A stretch of DNA of 64,000 nt from positions 1 through 64,000 of the forward strand of contig NZ_SLUQ01000007.1 of the NCBI RefSeq assembly GCF_004345245.1, read 5' to 3'. The translations under genes were made by a program, and so were the position numbers. The notes under the pieces are model-generated. The model had not been told where the DNA came from. It saw only the letters and a program-made list of their open reading frames with translations, and did not search any database. The stretch is from Rhizobium sp. BK251 (GTDB lineage Bacteria; Pseudomonadota; Alphaproteobacteria; Rhizobiales; Rhizobiaceae). Every line of letters begins with the position of its first letter. Within the stretch, counting starts at the first letter, position 1. Below, piece after piece: positions 1 to 9,054 of this stretch.

Positions 1-626
1 TCGAACGACGAACTCATGGTGTTCGCCGTGTACATTCCGCCGCACGAACCCGTCGAGGGGCAGGCATTGCGTTCGATCCCGACAAAATCCTCCTCGCTCA
101 TGTTTCCCGCCATGAACGCACCAACAGCCTCGAAGGAGGAAACTATGGACAGCTCTTGCCCTTTCCATCTACCTGGTTTGATCGTCCCGCCGTAGACATA
201 GATTGCTGGAACGTTTGCTCGAAGAATGCCGATCATCCCACCTGGCATATTCTTGTCGCAGCCGCCGATGACAAGCACTCCGTCCATCCATTGCCCCTGG
301 ACCGCAGTCTCGATGCAATCTGCGATCACCTCACGGGAAACCAGGGAATACTTCATGCCCTCGGTGCCCATGGACATACCATCAGATATCGTCGGCGTGC
401 CGAAGACCTGGGGATTTGCACCTGCGGCCTTGATCGATGCGATAGCCGCATCCGCCAGCGGCTGCAGCCCGGCATTGCAGGGGGTGATCGTGGAGTGCCC
501 ATTTGCAATGCCGATCATTGGCTTTTCGAAATCAGCCTTCTCATAACCGAGCGCGTAGTACATGGCGCGATTAGGTGAGCGTGCCACGCCCTCGGTAATA
601 TGCTTTGACCTATCGTTGAAAGGCAT
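1..626 (-). CDS. ilvD: Dihydroxy-acid dehydratase, N-terminal part (cut by window edge)
   Basis: IlvD dehydrates 2,3-dihydroxy-isovalerate and -methylvalerate to the 2-keto acids in valine, isoleucine and pantothenate synthesis, using an iron-sulfur cluster and Mg2+. The minus strand is open from an ATG at 626 to base 1 and gives 208 residues with no stop. Family landmarks are present: the region around Cys50 (HSTITPC), the CDKNMPG signature with Cys123, and ACPSTGSCGG with Cys195, which are the expected cluster and active-site positions. The remainder lies beyond base 1, so completeness cannot be judged. IlvD/Edd relatives include sugar-acid dehydratases, but the spacing and signatures fit IlvD best. 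Confidence 0.88.
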   Translation of the reverse strand, partial: MPFNDRSKHITEGVARSPNRAMYYALGYEKADFEKPMIGIANGHSTITPCNAGLQPLADAAIASIKAAGANPQVFGTPTISDGMSMGTEGMKYSLVSREVIADCIETAVQGQWMDGVLVIGGCDKNMPGGMIGILRANVPAIYVYGGTIKPGRWKGQELSIVSSFEAVGAFMAGNMSEEDFVGIERNACPSTGSCGGMYTANTMSSSF

Positions 627-787
627 CGCACGGCTCCGGCTTTGGTTGAGCGAGGGGACTAGGTGAAGTCATACCATAGATCACAAGAAGCCGCTTTCCC
701 TTCGGCGGCCCGTCGGACTGGCATGAGCCAGCGAGCGGCATAGCCCTTGGAACTGGCGGCCGCCTCAGGGGCAGCCGCGCGCCGTCC

Positions 788-1585
788 TCATGCCTTCAGC
801 AGCCATTCGTGCTCCGGGGCATTGTAGAATTTCCAGATGCGCTTCGGTCCAGCCATCACATTGAGATAGTAGAGATCGTAGCCGTGGCAGGCGGCGCAGG
901 GATGGTAGCCCTTCGGCACCAGCGTCACGTCGCCGTCCTCGACCGCCATGCTTTCGTCGAGCGAGCGGTCGTCCGTGTAGACGCGTTGGAAGGCGAAGCC
1001 CTGCGGCGGGTTCAGGCGATGGTAATAGGTCTCTTCCAGGAAGCTCTCGTTCGGGAGATTATCCTGGTCATGCTTGTGCGGCGGGTACGAGGAGGTATGG
1101 CCGCCCGGCGTGATGACCTCGACGACGAGCAACGAGTGGGCCGAGCTGTCGTCCTCCGGCATGATGTTGTTGACGTAGCGCACATTCGTGCCCTTGCCGC
1201 GGGTGAGGGGCGGGTGCGTGCCGGGGGGGATGGCTTTCGCCTCATAGCTGCCGCCGCCCGGTGCCGAGCAGACGGCGAGCTCAAGGTCGGTTTCCGCTGT
1301 CACCGACCAGGCCGATTCCATTGGAATGTAGAGCGCGTGCGGCGCGCCGTCGAAGGGGCTCATGCGTTCGCCGAGCGTACCGAAATCGCGCGTTCCCGAA
1401 GATGCCTTGCCCTTGCCGCTGACCCAGACGAGGCAGACCTCGCGCGTCCCCGTCTCGCCCGAGGCCGTTTCGCCGGGCTTCAGGCGGTACATATCGAAGC
1501 CGACATAGCCCCAGCCGGCACTTTCCGCCGTGACATGCGTGACGCGGCCATTCGTGCCGGACGGTTTCACCTTGAGGTTTGGCAT
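788..1585 (-). CDS. iolB: 5-deoxy-glucuronate isomerase IolB
   Basis: IolB isomerises 5-deoxy-D-glucuronate to 2-deoxy-5-keto-D-gluconate in myo-inositol breakdown. The 265-residue product has the two-cupin IolB/KduI layout and the metal-binding HKHDQDN segment in the middle. The ATG at 1585 is preceded by GGGAGA at a good distance. It is the last gene of the minus-strand order iolC-D-E-B and lies 108 bases after iolE, so it is probably co-transcribed with it. Length is normal for the family (about 265-270). Confidence 0.93.
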   Translation of the reverse strand: MPNLKVKPSGTNGRVTHVTAESAGWGYVGFDMYRLKPGETASGETGTREVCLVWVSGKGKASSGTRDFGTLGERMSPFDGAPHALYIPMESAWSVTAETDLELAVCSAPGGGSYEAKAIPPGTHPPLTRGKGTNVRYVNNIMPEDDSSAHSLLVVEVITPGGHTSSYPPHKHDQDNLPNESFLEETYYHRLNPPQGFAFQRVYTDDRSLDESMAVEDGDVTLVPKGYHPCAACHGYDLYYLNVMAGPKRIWKFYNAPEHEWLLKA

Positions 1586-1693
1586 TATAGTTCTCCCTGA
1601 TGTCCTGGCTTTCCTCTCCCGAACCGCTCACCTCTCGGGAAGGGTTCGGGCCAGAAGAAACGCAGTCGTCAACGCGCTCTTACCGGCGGCATG

Positions 1694-2611
1694 CTATCCC
1701 TTGGGGAAGCCTTCCGTTTCGACGGTATAGCCTGCCGCCGTCATGACCCGCATCAATTCGGCATAGCCGACCTCGGCCATCTTCTGCGGGGGCGCTTTAC
1801 GCGGATCCTGCTCGGCCTCGACAACGAACCAGCCCTCGTATCCGTGATCGGCCAGGCGCTGGACGATGGCGCCGAAGTCGAGCGAGCCGTCGCCCGGCAC
1901 GGTGAAGGCGCCAAGCGCCACCGCATCGAGGAAGGATTGCCGGCTCCGGTCCAGCCCATCCACGACGGTCTTGCGGATGTCCTTGACGTGAACGTGGTTG
2001 ATGCGGGCGTGGTGGTTGTCGATGGCGCGCAACACGTCGCCGCCGGCGAACGCCAAATGCCCAGCATCCAGCAGAAGCGGGATGCCTTCGCCGGAGTTGC
2101 GCATGAACGCATCGAGCTCCGGTTCGGTCTCGACCACGGCGGCCATGTGATGGTGATAGGAAAGCGGCATGCCCTGGTCGGCGCACCATTCCCCGAACTC
2201 GGTGACGCGGCGCGCATAGGTCTTCATCTCGCCGTCCGAGAGGCGCGGCTTGGTGGCGAGCGGCTTGGAGCGGTCGCCCTGGATGGAGCGGCCGACCTCG
2301 CCGTAGACGATGCAGGGCGCATCGACTGCCTTGAACAGCTCGATCATCGGCGCGATGCGGTCCTTGTTGGCGGCAAGCTCCTCGTCGACCAAGGTTCCTG
2401 AGAACCAGCCACCGCAGAGCGTCACGTCGGCGGCGCGCAGGATGGGCAGCATCTCCTTCGGATCCTTGGGGAAGCGGCGACCCTGTTCCATGCCGGTAAA
2501 GCCCGCGCTGCGCGATTGCCGCAGGCATTCCTCGAGGGACACGTCGTCGCTGAGCTCAGAAAGATCGTCGTTCCACCAGGCGATGGGCGACATGCCGAGT
2601 TTGGCCTTCAT
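1694..2611 (-). CDS. iolE: 2-keto-myo-inositol dehydratase IolE
   Basis: IolE (inosose dehydratase) converts 2-keto-myo-inositol to 3,5/4-trihydroxycyclohexane-1,2-dione. The 305-residue product is a xylose-isomerase-like TIM barrel. It begins with MKAKLGMSPIAWW, a typical IolE start, and carries barrel metal-ligand segments such as LLDAGHLAF and HVKDI. The ATG at 2611 follows AAGGAG with an eight-base spacer; a 5' extension to 2632 lacks such a site. It sits between iolD (69-base gap) and iolB, as expected for an iolCDEB operon. Confidence 0.93.
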   Translation of the reverse strand: MKAKLGMSPIAWWNDDLSELSDDVSLEECLRQSRSAGFTGMEQGRRFPKDPKEMLPILRAADVTLCGGWFSGTLVDEELAANKDRIAPMIELFKAVDAPCIVYGEVGRSIQGDRSKPLATKPRLSDGEMKTYARRVTEFGEWCADQGMPLSYHHHMAAVVETEPELDAFMRNSGEGIPLLLDAGHLAFAGGDVLRAIDNHHARINHVHVKDIRKTVVDGLDRSRQSFLDAVALGAFTVPGDGSLDFGAIVQRLADHGYEGWFVVEAEQDPRKAPPQKMAEVGYAELMRVMTAAGYTVETEGFPKG

Positions 2612-2680
2612 CAAAATTCTCCTTAAAGGCATTGTTTGGAGGAGCGGCGACCGCTCCTCCAGAAAAAAGACAGCGATCGA

Positions 2681-4531
2681 TCAGCCGATGCGCTGGGCGG
2701 CGCGGGCTTTCTCGTAGGCGGCGCGCGCCTTCTTGACCTGCTCGCGGGGGCTGACCTCCGGCACGGCAACATCCCACCAGTGACCGCCTTCGTCGGTGGT
2801 GATCAGCGGATCGGTGTCGATGACGATGACCGAGGTCCGGTCGTTCTTCTTGGAGGCTTCGATCGCCTGTTCGAGCTCGGCAATGGAGGAGACCTTCACC
2901 GCCGCAGCGCCCATGCTCTCGGCATGCGCCCGGAAGTCGATCTCCGGCATCACCTCGTGGCGGGTGTCCTTCAGGAGGTTGTTGAAGTTCGCGCCGCCCG
3001 TGCCCATCTGCAGCCGGTTGATGCAGCCGTAGCCGCGATTGTCGAGGACGACGATCGTGAGCTTGAGGCCAAGCATGACCGAGGTCGCCAGCTCGGAATT
3101 CATCATCATGTACGAGCCGTCGCCGACCATGACGACGACGTCCTTGTCTGGCCGCGCCATCTTGGCGCCGAGGCCACCTGCGATCTCATAGCCCATGCAG
3201 GAGAAGCCGTATTCCATGTGATAACTGCCCGGTGCAGTCGCCGGCCAGAGCTTGTGCAGCTCGCCCGGAAGGCCGCCTGCGGCGCAGAGGAGGATCGTGT
3301 TCGCTCCGCCGATCGTCCGGGAAACCGCGCCGATGACCTGTGCGTCGGAGGGAAGAGCGGCATTGGTCGTTGCCATCGCCTTGGCCGCCGCCTCCATCCA
3401 GACCTTCTTTTCGCGCGTTGCCTGCTCGGCAAGCGATGCCGGCGCGCGCCAGCCGGCAAGGGCGGCCGACAGTGCCTTCAGGCCCTCGCGCGCATCTGTC
3501 ACCAGTGGGTGACTGTCATGCTTCATCGCGTCGGGGCCGGCGATGTTGAGGCCGATCATCTGCAGATTGTCGTTCTTGAAGAGCGCCCATGAACCGGTCG
3601 TGAAGTCCTGGCAGCGCGTGCCGACCGCAATCACGACGTCCGCATTCTCTGCAATCGCGTTGGAAGCGGACGTACCGGTAACGCCGATCGAGCCGAGCGC
3701 CAGCGGAAGCGTTTCGTCGATCGCAGACTTGCCGGCCTGGGTGACGGCGACGGGAATTCCGTGCGCTTCGGCGAAGTCCTTCAGTTCCTTGGTCGCCTGC
3801 GAATAGAGCACGCCGCCGCCGGCGATGATGATCGGGTTCTGCGCCTTGCGGATCAGCGCGACCGCATTCGCCAGCTCGTCAGCGTCGGGCAGAGGACGCC
3901 GGTGCGTCCAGACCCGCTCCTCGAAGAAGCTCTCCGGATAGTCGAAGGCCTCAGCCTGCACGTCCTGGCAAAGGGCCAGCGTGACAGGCCCGCAGTCGAC
4001 GGGATCGGTCAGCACCTGCATGGCGCGCCTGAGCGCCGACATGATCTGCTCGGGCCGGGTGATGCGGTCGAAATAGCGCGAGACCGGGCGGAAGGCGTCG
4101 TTGGCCGATACCGTGCCGTCCGCGAAATCCTCGATCTGCTGCAGAACCGGGTCCGGCGCCCGGTTGGCGAAGACGTCGCCGGGCAGAAAGAGCACCGGCA
4201 GGCGGTTTACATGTGCGACGCCGGCGGCCGTGATCATGTTCAGCGCGCCGGGACCGATCGATGTCGTGCACGCCATGAAGCGCTGGCGGAAGCTCGCCTT
4301 GGCATAGGCGACCGCCGCGTGCGCCATGCCCTGCTCGTTGTGGGCGCGGAAGGTCGGCAGTTCCTCGCGCACCTGATAGAGCGCTTCGCCCATGCCGGCG
4401 ACATTGCCGTGGCCGAAGATCGCCCAGACGCCGCCGAAGATCGGCACCGTCTTGCCGTCGATGACGGTCATCTGCTTCTTCAGGTAGTGCGCGACGGCCT
4501 GCGCCATCGTCAGTCTGATTGTCTTGCCCAT
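2681..4531 (-). CDS. iolD: Trihydroxycyclohexane-1,2-dione hydrolase IolD (ThDP-dependent)
   Basis: IolD opens the inositol ring by hydrolysing 3D-(3,5/4)-trihydroxycyclohexane-1,2-dione to 5-deoxy-glucuronate. The 616-residue protein has the acetolactate-synthase-like three-domain layout. An N-terminal pyrimidine-binding domain comes first, with the catalytic-type glutamate in RAHNEQGMAH near residue 55. A middle domain follows, then a C-terminal pyrophosphate domain with the ThDP motif GDGSYMMMNSE running to NRGYG. Size and neighbours separate it from true acetolactate synthase. It starts 24 bases after iolC ends, so the two are probably translated from one message. Confidence 0.94.
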   Translation of the reverse strand: MGKTIRLTMAQAVAHYLKKQMTVIDGKTVPIFGGVWAIFGHGNVAGMGEALYQVREELPTFRAHNEQGMAHAAVAYAKASFRQRFMACTTSIGPGALNMITAAGVAHVNRLPVLFLPGDVFANRAPDPVLQQIEDFADGTVSANDAFRPVSRYFDRITRPEQIMSALRRAMQVLTDPVDCGPVTLALCQDVQAEAFDYPESFFEERVWTHRRPLPDADELANAVALIRKAQNPIIIAGGGVLYSQATKELKDFAEAHGIPVAVTQAGKSAIDETLPLALGSIGVTGTSASNAIAENADVVIAVGTRCQDFTTGSWALFKNDNLQMIGLNIAGPDAMKHDSHPLVTDAREGLKALSAALAGWRAPASLAEQATREKKVWMEAAAKAMATTNAALPSDAQVIGAVSRTIGGANTILLCAAGGLPGELHKLWPATAPGSYHMEYGFSCMGYEIAGGLGAKMARPDKDVVVMVGDGSYMMMNSELATSVMLGLKLTIVVLDNRGYGCINRLQMGTGGANFNNLLKDTRHEVMPEIDFRAHAESMGAAAVKVSSIAELEQAIEASKKNDRTSVIVIDTDPLITTDEGGHWWDVAVPEVSPREQVKKARAAYEKARAAQRIG

Positions 4532-4555
4532 CGGGCGCCTCCCAAATTCAAGCTA

Positions 4556-6490
4556 TCAATTGAGGCCGCGCGTTTTCAGCCACGCCTCTGTCAGTTGCCG
4601 GAAGCGGCCGGCCATGTCGGCGATCGCTTGCCTGTCGTCCATCTTGCCCGAAAGCCAGGCACGCGCCGCATCGGCAAAGATCGTGCGGCCGACGGCGAAG
4701 CCCTTGACCGACGGCGCAGCCAGCGTCGCCTCGAAGCCCCTGAGCAGTTCATCGGCCGGCGCTTCCAGGCCAAGAAGCACTATACCGCGGCACCATGGAT
4801 CATTTTTGGCGATCACGGCATCGATCTTCTTCCAGGCGGCCGTCGATGCCTGGGGTTCGAGCTTCCACCAGTCCGGCTTGATGCCGAGCGCATAGAGCTC
4901 TTCCAACGCGGTGGAGACCGTGTCGTCCGTCAAGGGGCCGTTCTTGCTCGATATGATTTCGATTAGCAGCTCGCGACCGACCTTGCGCGCAGCCTCGAAA
5001 AGCGTGCGCAGCTTTTCCTGCTGCTCGGTCTTCAGCTCCGCCGGATCGTCGGGGTGATAGAAGCAAAGGCATTTGATGCAGTGATCGAGCGGCCATTCGA
5101 CAAGCTGCGAGCCGATGTCCTGGCTGAACTCGAAACGCAGCGGCTTCGAGCCCGGTAGTTCCACCGGCCGTCCGATCCAGGTGAAATCCTTTGTTGCCGC
5201 GTCGAAGAATGCGTCGCGTCCGAACCGCTCGTCGATCAGCATGCCGTAGCCCTGGCGGCCATTGGCGACCTGTGCTGCCGCTTCCACGGCGAGCCGCTTG
5301 AAGGCGACGATCTTCTTGTAGTCCACGCCGAGTTCGTCGCAGACGCTCGTCAGCTGCGAGCGGTGGTCGATGGCAAGCGCCATCAGAAGCGGGATGTCGC
5401 CCTTTCGCGTGGAGGCCCAGTGAATGTGGTTGATCGCCTCGTCCTTGCGCAGCGCGCGGTACTTGCTGCCGTGTTTCAGGAAGAAGTCCAGCTCGGCCCA
5501 GGTCGGATATTCCGGCGAGCAGAGGAGGCGGGAGACCGCAAAAGCGCCGCAGGCATTCGCCCAGGTGGCGCAGGTCTTCAGCGGCTCGTCTTTCAGCCAG
5601 CCGCGCAGGAGCCCCGACATGAAGGCATCGCCGGCGCCGAGCACGTTGAAGACTTCGATCGGGAAACCTTCGCCGACGATGCCATCCTCGAGATTGTCAC
5701 TGATCGGCCCGTCATAGACGATACAGCCCATCGCACCACGCTTCAGTACGATGGTTGCCGCCGAGAGACGGCGGATCTCCTTGAGCGCGCCGAGCACGTC
5801 GTCGGCGCCGGAGGCGATCAGAATCTCCTCTTCCGTACCGACGATCAGGTCGCAATCCGGCAGCGTCTCCTTCATCTTGGAGGAGACGCGATCCGACTTC
5901 ACGTAGCGCTCGAAACCTTCGGCGTGGCCGGCAAGGCCCCAGAGGTTCGGCCGGTAGTCGATGTCGAAGATCACCTTGCGGCCGTTCGCCTTGGCGATGC
6001 GGATCGCCTTGCGCTGGGCAGCCTCCGTGTTGGGCCGGGAGAAATGCGTTCCGGAAACGAGCACTGCGCGCGACGACTTGATGAAGTTCTCGTCGATGTC
6101 ACCCTCGTCGAGCGCCATGTCGGCGCAATCCGAGCGGTAGAAAATCATCGGCGAGACGCCTTCGGCCTCCACGGCGAGGAGCACGAGCGCCGTCAACCGC
6201 TCCTTGTCGGTCTTGATGCCTTTGGTCTCGACGCCCTCGCGCGCCGACTGTTCGATGATGAAGCGGCCCATCTGCTCGTTACCGACACGGGTGATGAGGG
6301 CTGACTTCAGGCCGAGACGAGCCGTGCCGATCGCGATATTGGCGGGGCAGCCGCCGACTGATTTGGCGAAGGAGGTAATATCCTCCAGGCGGGAGCCGAT
6401 CTGCTGGCCATAGAGGTCCACCGAAGAGCGGCCGATGGTGATCACGTCAAGTGTCGTCTCCGGCTGCGAACCGGGCTTCATTTCTACCAT
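4556..6490 (-). CDS. iolC: 5-dehydro-2-deoxygluconokinase IolC fused to a DUF2090 domain
   Basis: IolC phosphorylates 2-deoxy-5-keto-gluconate, the step before aldol cleavage to dihydroxyacetone phosphate and malonate semialdehyde. Residues about 1-330 are a PfkB-family kinase, with the glycine-rich N-terminal SVGGCPANIA and the C-terminal signature around NVLGAGDAFMSG holding the catalytic aspartate. Residues about 350-644 form an aldolase-like DUF2090 domain. This fused form is common in proteobacteria, and the extra domain is suspected to supply the aldolase step done by IolJ in Bacillus; that role is inference. The ATG at 6490 follows GGGAGG. First gene of the operon. Confidence 0.93.
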   Translation of the reverse strand: MVEMKPGSQPETTLDVITIGRSSVDLYGQQIGSRLEDITSFAKSVGGCPANIAIGTARLGLKSALITRVGNEQMGRFIIEQSAREGVETKGIKTDKERLTALVLLAVEAEGVSPMIFYRSDCADMALDEGDIDENFIKSSRAVLVSGTHFSRPNTEAAQRKAIRIAKANGRKVIFDIDYRPNLWGLAGHAEGFERYVKSDRVSSKMKETLPDCDLIVGTEEEILIASGADDVLGALKEIRRLSAATIVLKRGAMGCIVYDGPISDNLEDGIVGEGFPIEVFNVLGAGDAFMSGLLRGWLKDEPLKTCATWANACGAFAVSRLLCSPEYPTWAELDFFLKHGSKYRALRKDEAINHIHWASTRKGDIPLLMALAIDHRSQLTSVCDELGVDYKKIVAFKRLAVEAAAQVANGRQGYGMLIDERFGRDAFFDAATKDFTWIGRPVELPGSKPLRFEFSQDIGSQLVEWPLDHCIKCLCFYHPDDPAELKTEQQEKLRTLFEAARKVGRELLIEIISSKNGPLTDDTVSTALEELYALGIKPDWWKLEPQASTAAWKKIDAVIAKNDPWCRGIVLLGLEAPADELLRGFEATLAAPSVKGFAVGRTIFADAARAWLSGKMDDRQAIADMAGRFRQLTEAWLKTRGLN

Positions 6491-6670
6491 GACGTCCTCC
6501 CGTCTGGCGCGTGGTCCACAACTACTCGTCCTGGCGGACGGGGTCCATGCGCAATCTCTGGTCTATCGTGCTTCCGGTCCGCCCCTGCACGACATCGAAT
6601 ATGGCTGCATGTATCTGGCGACCGCGGTGATGGCCATAATGAAACATTGGTTCCGATATTTTGTCAATTC

Positions 6671-6684
6671 GGAATGTTTATTCC
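6671..6684. promoter_or_regulatory. Candidate IolR operator ahead of iolC
   Basis: The sequence reads GGAA-TGTTTA-TTCC, a perfect match to the GGAA-N6-TTCC pattern I recall for IolR of Sinorhizobium. It overlaps the stop codon of iolR and lies just upstream of a minus-strand TTGACA (6667-6662), a consensus -35 hexamer pointing at iolC; no convincing -10 was found. A bound repressor here would block iolC entry. The identity of the binding protein is inferred. Confidence 0.6.
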
Positions 6685-7553
6685 ATTTTCCCATTTGTTG
6701 ATTTTGTCGAGGTGAATTTTCGCCGCCGCTCGGCGATTGCGACGGGAAAAGCCATGATAAGGGCCATCGACGCCGAAAGCGAACGGAAGCCGGCGAAATC
6801 GGCCTCTGCCACCTCGAACCAATGGGTCGCGCAGGAGGCAAGCGGGGAGAAGGCCGAATCGGTGATCGCGATCACCGGCACGCCTCGATCCGCCAGTTCC
6901 TGGCTCTGGGTCAGGCTCTCGGCAGCGTAGGGCGAGAAGCTCGCTGCGATTGCCGCGTCGCGCGGCGTTGCGAACTGCACGAGTTCCGGATCGACCCCGT
7001 TCGGCGAGGCGACGATCTGATGGCGGATATTGAGCTTGGAAAAGGCATAGGTCATGTGTGCCGTCAGCGGATAGGAGCGCCGCTTGGCGATCAGATAGAT
7101 CGTCTCTGCCGCCGCGAGGATATCCACGGACTTCACGAATTCATCGGTCTGAATGGTCGCGGCGAGGCGGTTCACGGACTGGCTTGCAGCGGAAATAAAG
7201 CCGGAGAGAATACTGGCATCCTCATCCTCCGTGCTCGACTGCTCCAGTGTGATGAGCCTTTCCTCATAGCTGAGCGTCCGGTCGCGAAGGCGCGCGCGGA
7301 AGATGCTCTGCAGGTCCGAAAAGCCCTCATAGCCGAGGTGGTGGGCAAGCCGCACGAGCGTCGAAGGCTGCACGTCGGAGGCGGCGGCGATGCTGGCCGT
7401 GGTACCGAAGGCGATCTCGTCGGGATTGTTGAGCGCAAAGGCCGCCACCTGGGCGAGACGCTTCGGCATGTTACTCTTGCGCTCGATGATGATGCTGCGC
7501 AGGCTCTCGAAGTCGCGCGGTACTTTCATCCGTGTCGTAACGTCGTCGTCCAT
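6678..7553 (-). CDS. iolR: RpiR-family transcriptional regulator IolR
   Basis: This is the likely repressor of the iol genes, released by an inositol-pathway intermediate. The 291-residue protein has an N-terminal RpiR-type helix-turn-helix (about residues 20-95, with TTASIAAASDVQPSTLVRLA as the recognition region) and a C-terminal sugar-isomerase (SIS) domain (about 125-260). The ATG at 7553 was chosen because homology begins near it; the open frame extends to 7640 without a better ribosome site. It lies directly upstream of iolC on the same strand and has related palindromic sites at both ends, consistent with autoregulation. The B. subtilis IolR is a different (DeoR) family. Confidence 0.9.
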   Translation of the reverse strand: MDDDVTTRMKVPRDFESLRSIIIERKSNMPKRLAQVAAFALNNPDEIAFGTTASIAAASDVQPSTLVRLAHHLGYEGFSDLQSIFRARLRDRTLSYEERLITLEQSSTEDEDASILSGFISAASQSVNRLAATIQTDEFVKSVDILAAAETIYLIAKRRSYPLTAHMTYAFSKLNIRHQIVASPNGVDPELVQFATPRDAAIAASFSPYAAESLTQSQELADRGVPVIAITDSAFSPLASCATHWFEVAEADFAGFRSLSASMALIMAFPVAIAERRRKFTSTKSTNGKME

Positions 7554-7586
7554 ACTGGGCCTTTCGCGGCGCGATCGTCGGTCAAT

Positions 7587-7600
7587 GAAATAAACATTCC
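7587..7600. promoter_or_regulatory. Second candidate IolR site ahead of iolR
   Basis: On the minus strand this reads GGAA-TGTTTA-TTTC, sharing twelve consecutive bases (GGAATGTTTATT) with the site before iolC and differing by one base from GGAA-N6-TTCC. It lies 34 bases upstream of the iolR start and about 180 bases upstream of the divergent oxidoreductase, so it could serve both. A second symmetric element, CCGATT-TCGG-AATCGG, follows at 7618-7633. Confidence 0.5.
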
Positions 7601-7777
7601 ATATTTTGCCAGCATAACCGATTTCGGAATCGGAGAACATGCTTTTTTAATCTGATGAAATTCAAGGGTTTTGTCCGATTTCGAGCACGTAGCGACAAAA
7701 CGATGCATCGGGAGCGGCTTGCAAAAACGGTCGAAATATTCCAAAAACTTCTGGTGGAGCACTTGGGAGGAGCCAAC

Positions 7778-8896
7778 ATGAAGCCTCTGGGCGTAGGACT
7801 GATCGGAACCGGCTACATGGGTAAATGCCACGCTCTTGCGTGGAATGCGGTCAAGACTGTGTTCGGTGACGTCGAACGTCCGCGCCTCGTGCATCTTGCG
7901 GAGGCCAATCCCGACCTCGCACGCTCGCGCGCCTCCGAGTTCGGCTTCGAGAAGTGGACTGCCGACTGGCACGAATTGATCGCCGATCCGGAGATCGACG
8001 TCGTCTCGGTAACGACTCCCAACCAGTTTCACGCACCGATGGCAATCGCCGCGCTGGAGGCCGGCAAGCACGTCTGGTGCGAAAAGCCGATGGCGCCGAC
8101 GTTTGCGGATGCCGAGCGGATGCTCGCGGCCGCAAAGGCCTCCGGCAAGGCTGCGATCATGGGATACAACTACATCCAGAACCCGGTGATGCGGCATATC
8201 AAGACGCTTCTCTCCGAGGGAGCGATCGGTACGGTCAACCACGTCCGCGTGGAAATGGACGAAGACTTCATGGCCGATCCGGAAGTCTTCTTCTACTGGA
8301 AGAGCGAGATCGCTGCCGGCTATGGTGCGCTCGACGACTTCGCCGTTCACCCGCTGTCCCTGCTCTGGTTCCTCTTCGGCCACGTCGAGGCCGTCATCAA
8401 CGATATGGTGAAGCCCTATGCCGACCGTCCTCTGAAGGAGGGAGGGCGCAGGGCGGTCGAGAATCACGACGGCGCCAATGTGCTGATGCGATTGGGTGGC
8501 GGCATTTCCGGCGTGCTGATGGCCAATCGCGCCGCCTGGGGCCGCAAGGGCCGCATCGCGCTGCAGATCTACGGCTCCCAGGGATCGATCCTCTACGATC
8601 AGGAGCGCATGAACGAGTTCGAGCTCTACCAGGCGGGCGGCAGGGACACCGAGGCGGGCTTCCGCCGCGTCCTCGCCGCACCGGCCCACGCACCCTACGA
8701 TCGCTTCATTCCGGCTCCCGGCCACGGCCTGGGCTTCAACGATCTGAAAATCATCGAATGCCGGGAGGTGATCCGGGCAATCTCCGGGGAGCCCAGCTCG
8801 GCGATCGACTTCACCGACGGCCTGCGGATCGAACGCACGGTGCATGCCATGGCCCGCTCCTTTAGCGAACGACGCTGGGTGGAGGTCGAAGGCTGA
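7778..8896 (+). CDS. Gfo/Idh/MocA-family NAD(P)-dependent oxidoreductase
   Basis: This family oxidises or reduces sugars and cyclitols. The 372-residue product has the N-terminal Rossmann motif GVGLIGTGYMGKCHA and the EKP motif (WCEKPMAP, near residue 99) that carries the catalytic lysine; the C-terminal half is the family's beta-sheet domain. The ATG at 7778 follows GGGAGGA, so the open frame back to 7655 is leader. It is transcribed away from iolR. In S. meliloti an oxidoreductase at this place has, as I recall, been tied to use of an inositol isomer. Cyclitol dehydrogenase is the favoured role; the substrate is not visible in the sequence. Confidence 0.82.
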   Translation: MKPLGVGLIGTGYMGKCHALAWNAVKTVFGDVERPRLVHLAEANPDLARSRASEFGFEKWTADWHELIADPEIDVVSVTTPNQFHAPMAIAALEAGKHVWCEKPMAPTFADAERMLAAAKASGKAAIMGYNYIQNPVMRHIKTLLSEGAIGTVNHVRVEMDEDFMADPEVFFYWKSEIAAGYGALDDFAVHPLSLLWFLFGHVEAVINDMVKPYADRPLKEGGRRAVENHDGANVLMRLGGGISGVLMANRAAWGRKGRIALQIYGSQGSILYDQERMNEFELYQAGGRDTEAGFRRVLAAPAHAPYDRFIPAPGHGLGFNDLKIIECREVIRAISGEPSSAIDFTDGLRIERTVHAMARSFSERRWVEVEG

Positions 8897-9054
8897 GGCA
8901 TCTTGCCGCGAGCGCCGATCACGATCGCCTTCCAGTACCGCCCGGCCGGTAAGCCGGTGTTGACGCGGCATGGAGCAGGCGTTACCCCTGCCCATAGCGA
9001 GGAGCAGCCGGGCCGCGTTTGCATCCGGCCTCCCGTTTGATCTGGAGGGTCGTC

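Noticed and set aside
2681..4531. Acetolactate synthase large subunit
   Set aside because: The ThDP domains fit, but the protein lies in a complete iolC-D-E-B order next to IolE and IolB, and its length and start match IolD.
8897..9054. Riboswitch in the GC-rich gap before the ferredoxin reductase
   Set aside because: The region has short inverted repeats such as CCGGCCGGTAAGCCGG, but no B12 box, TPP, FMN or SAM signature. Pairing is no better than expected for GC-rich sequence.
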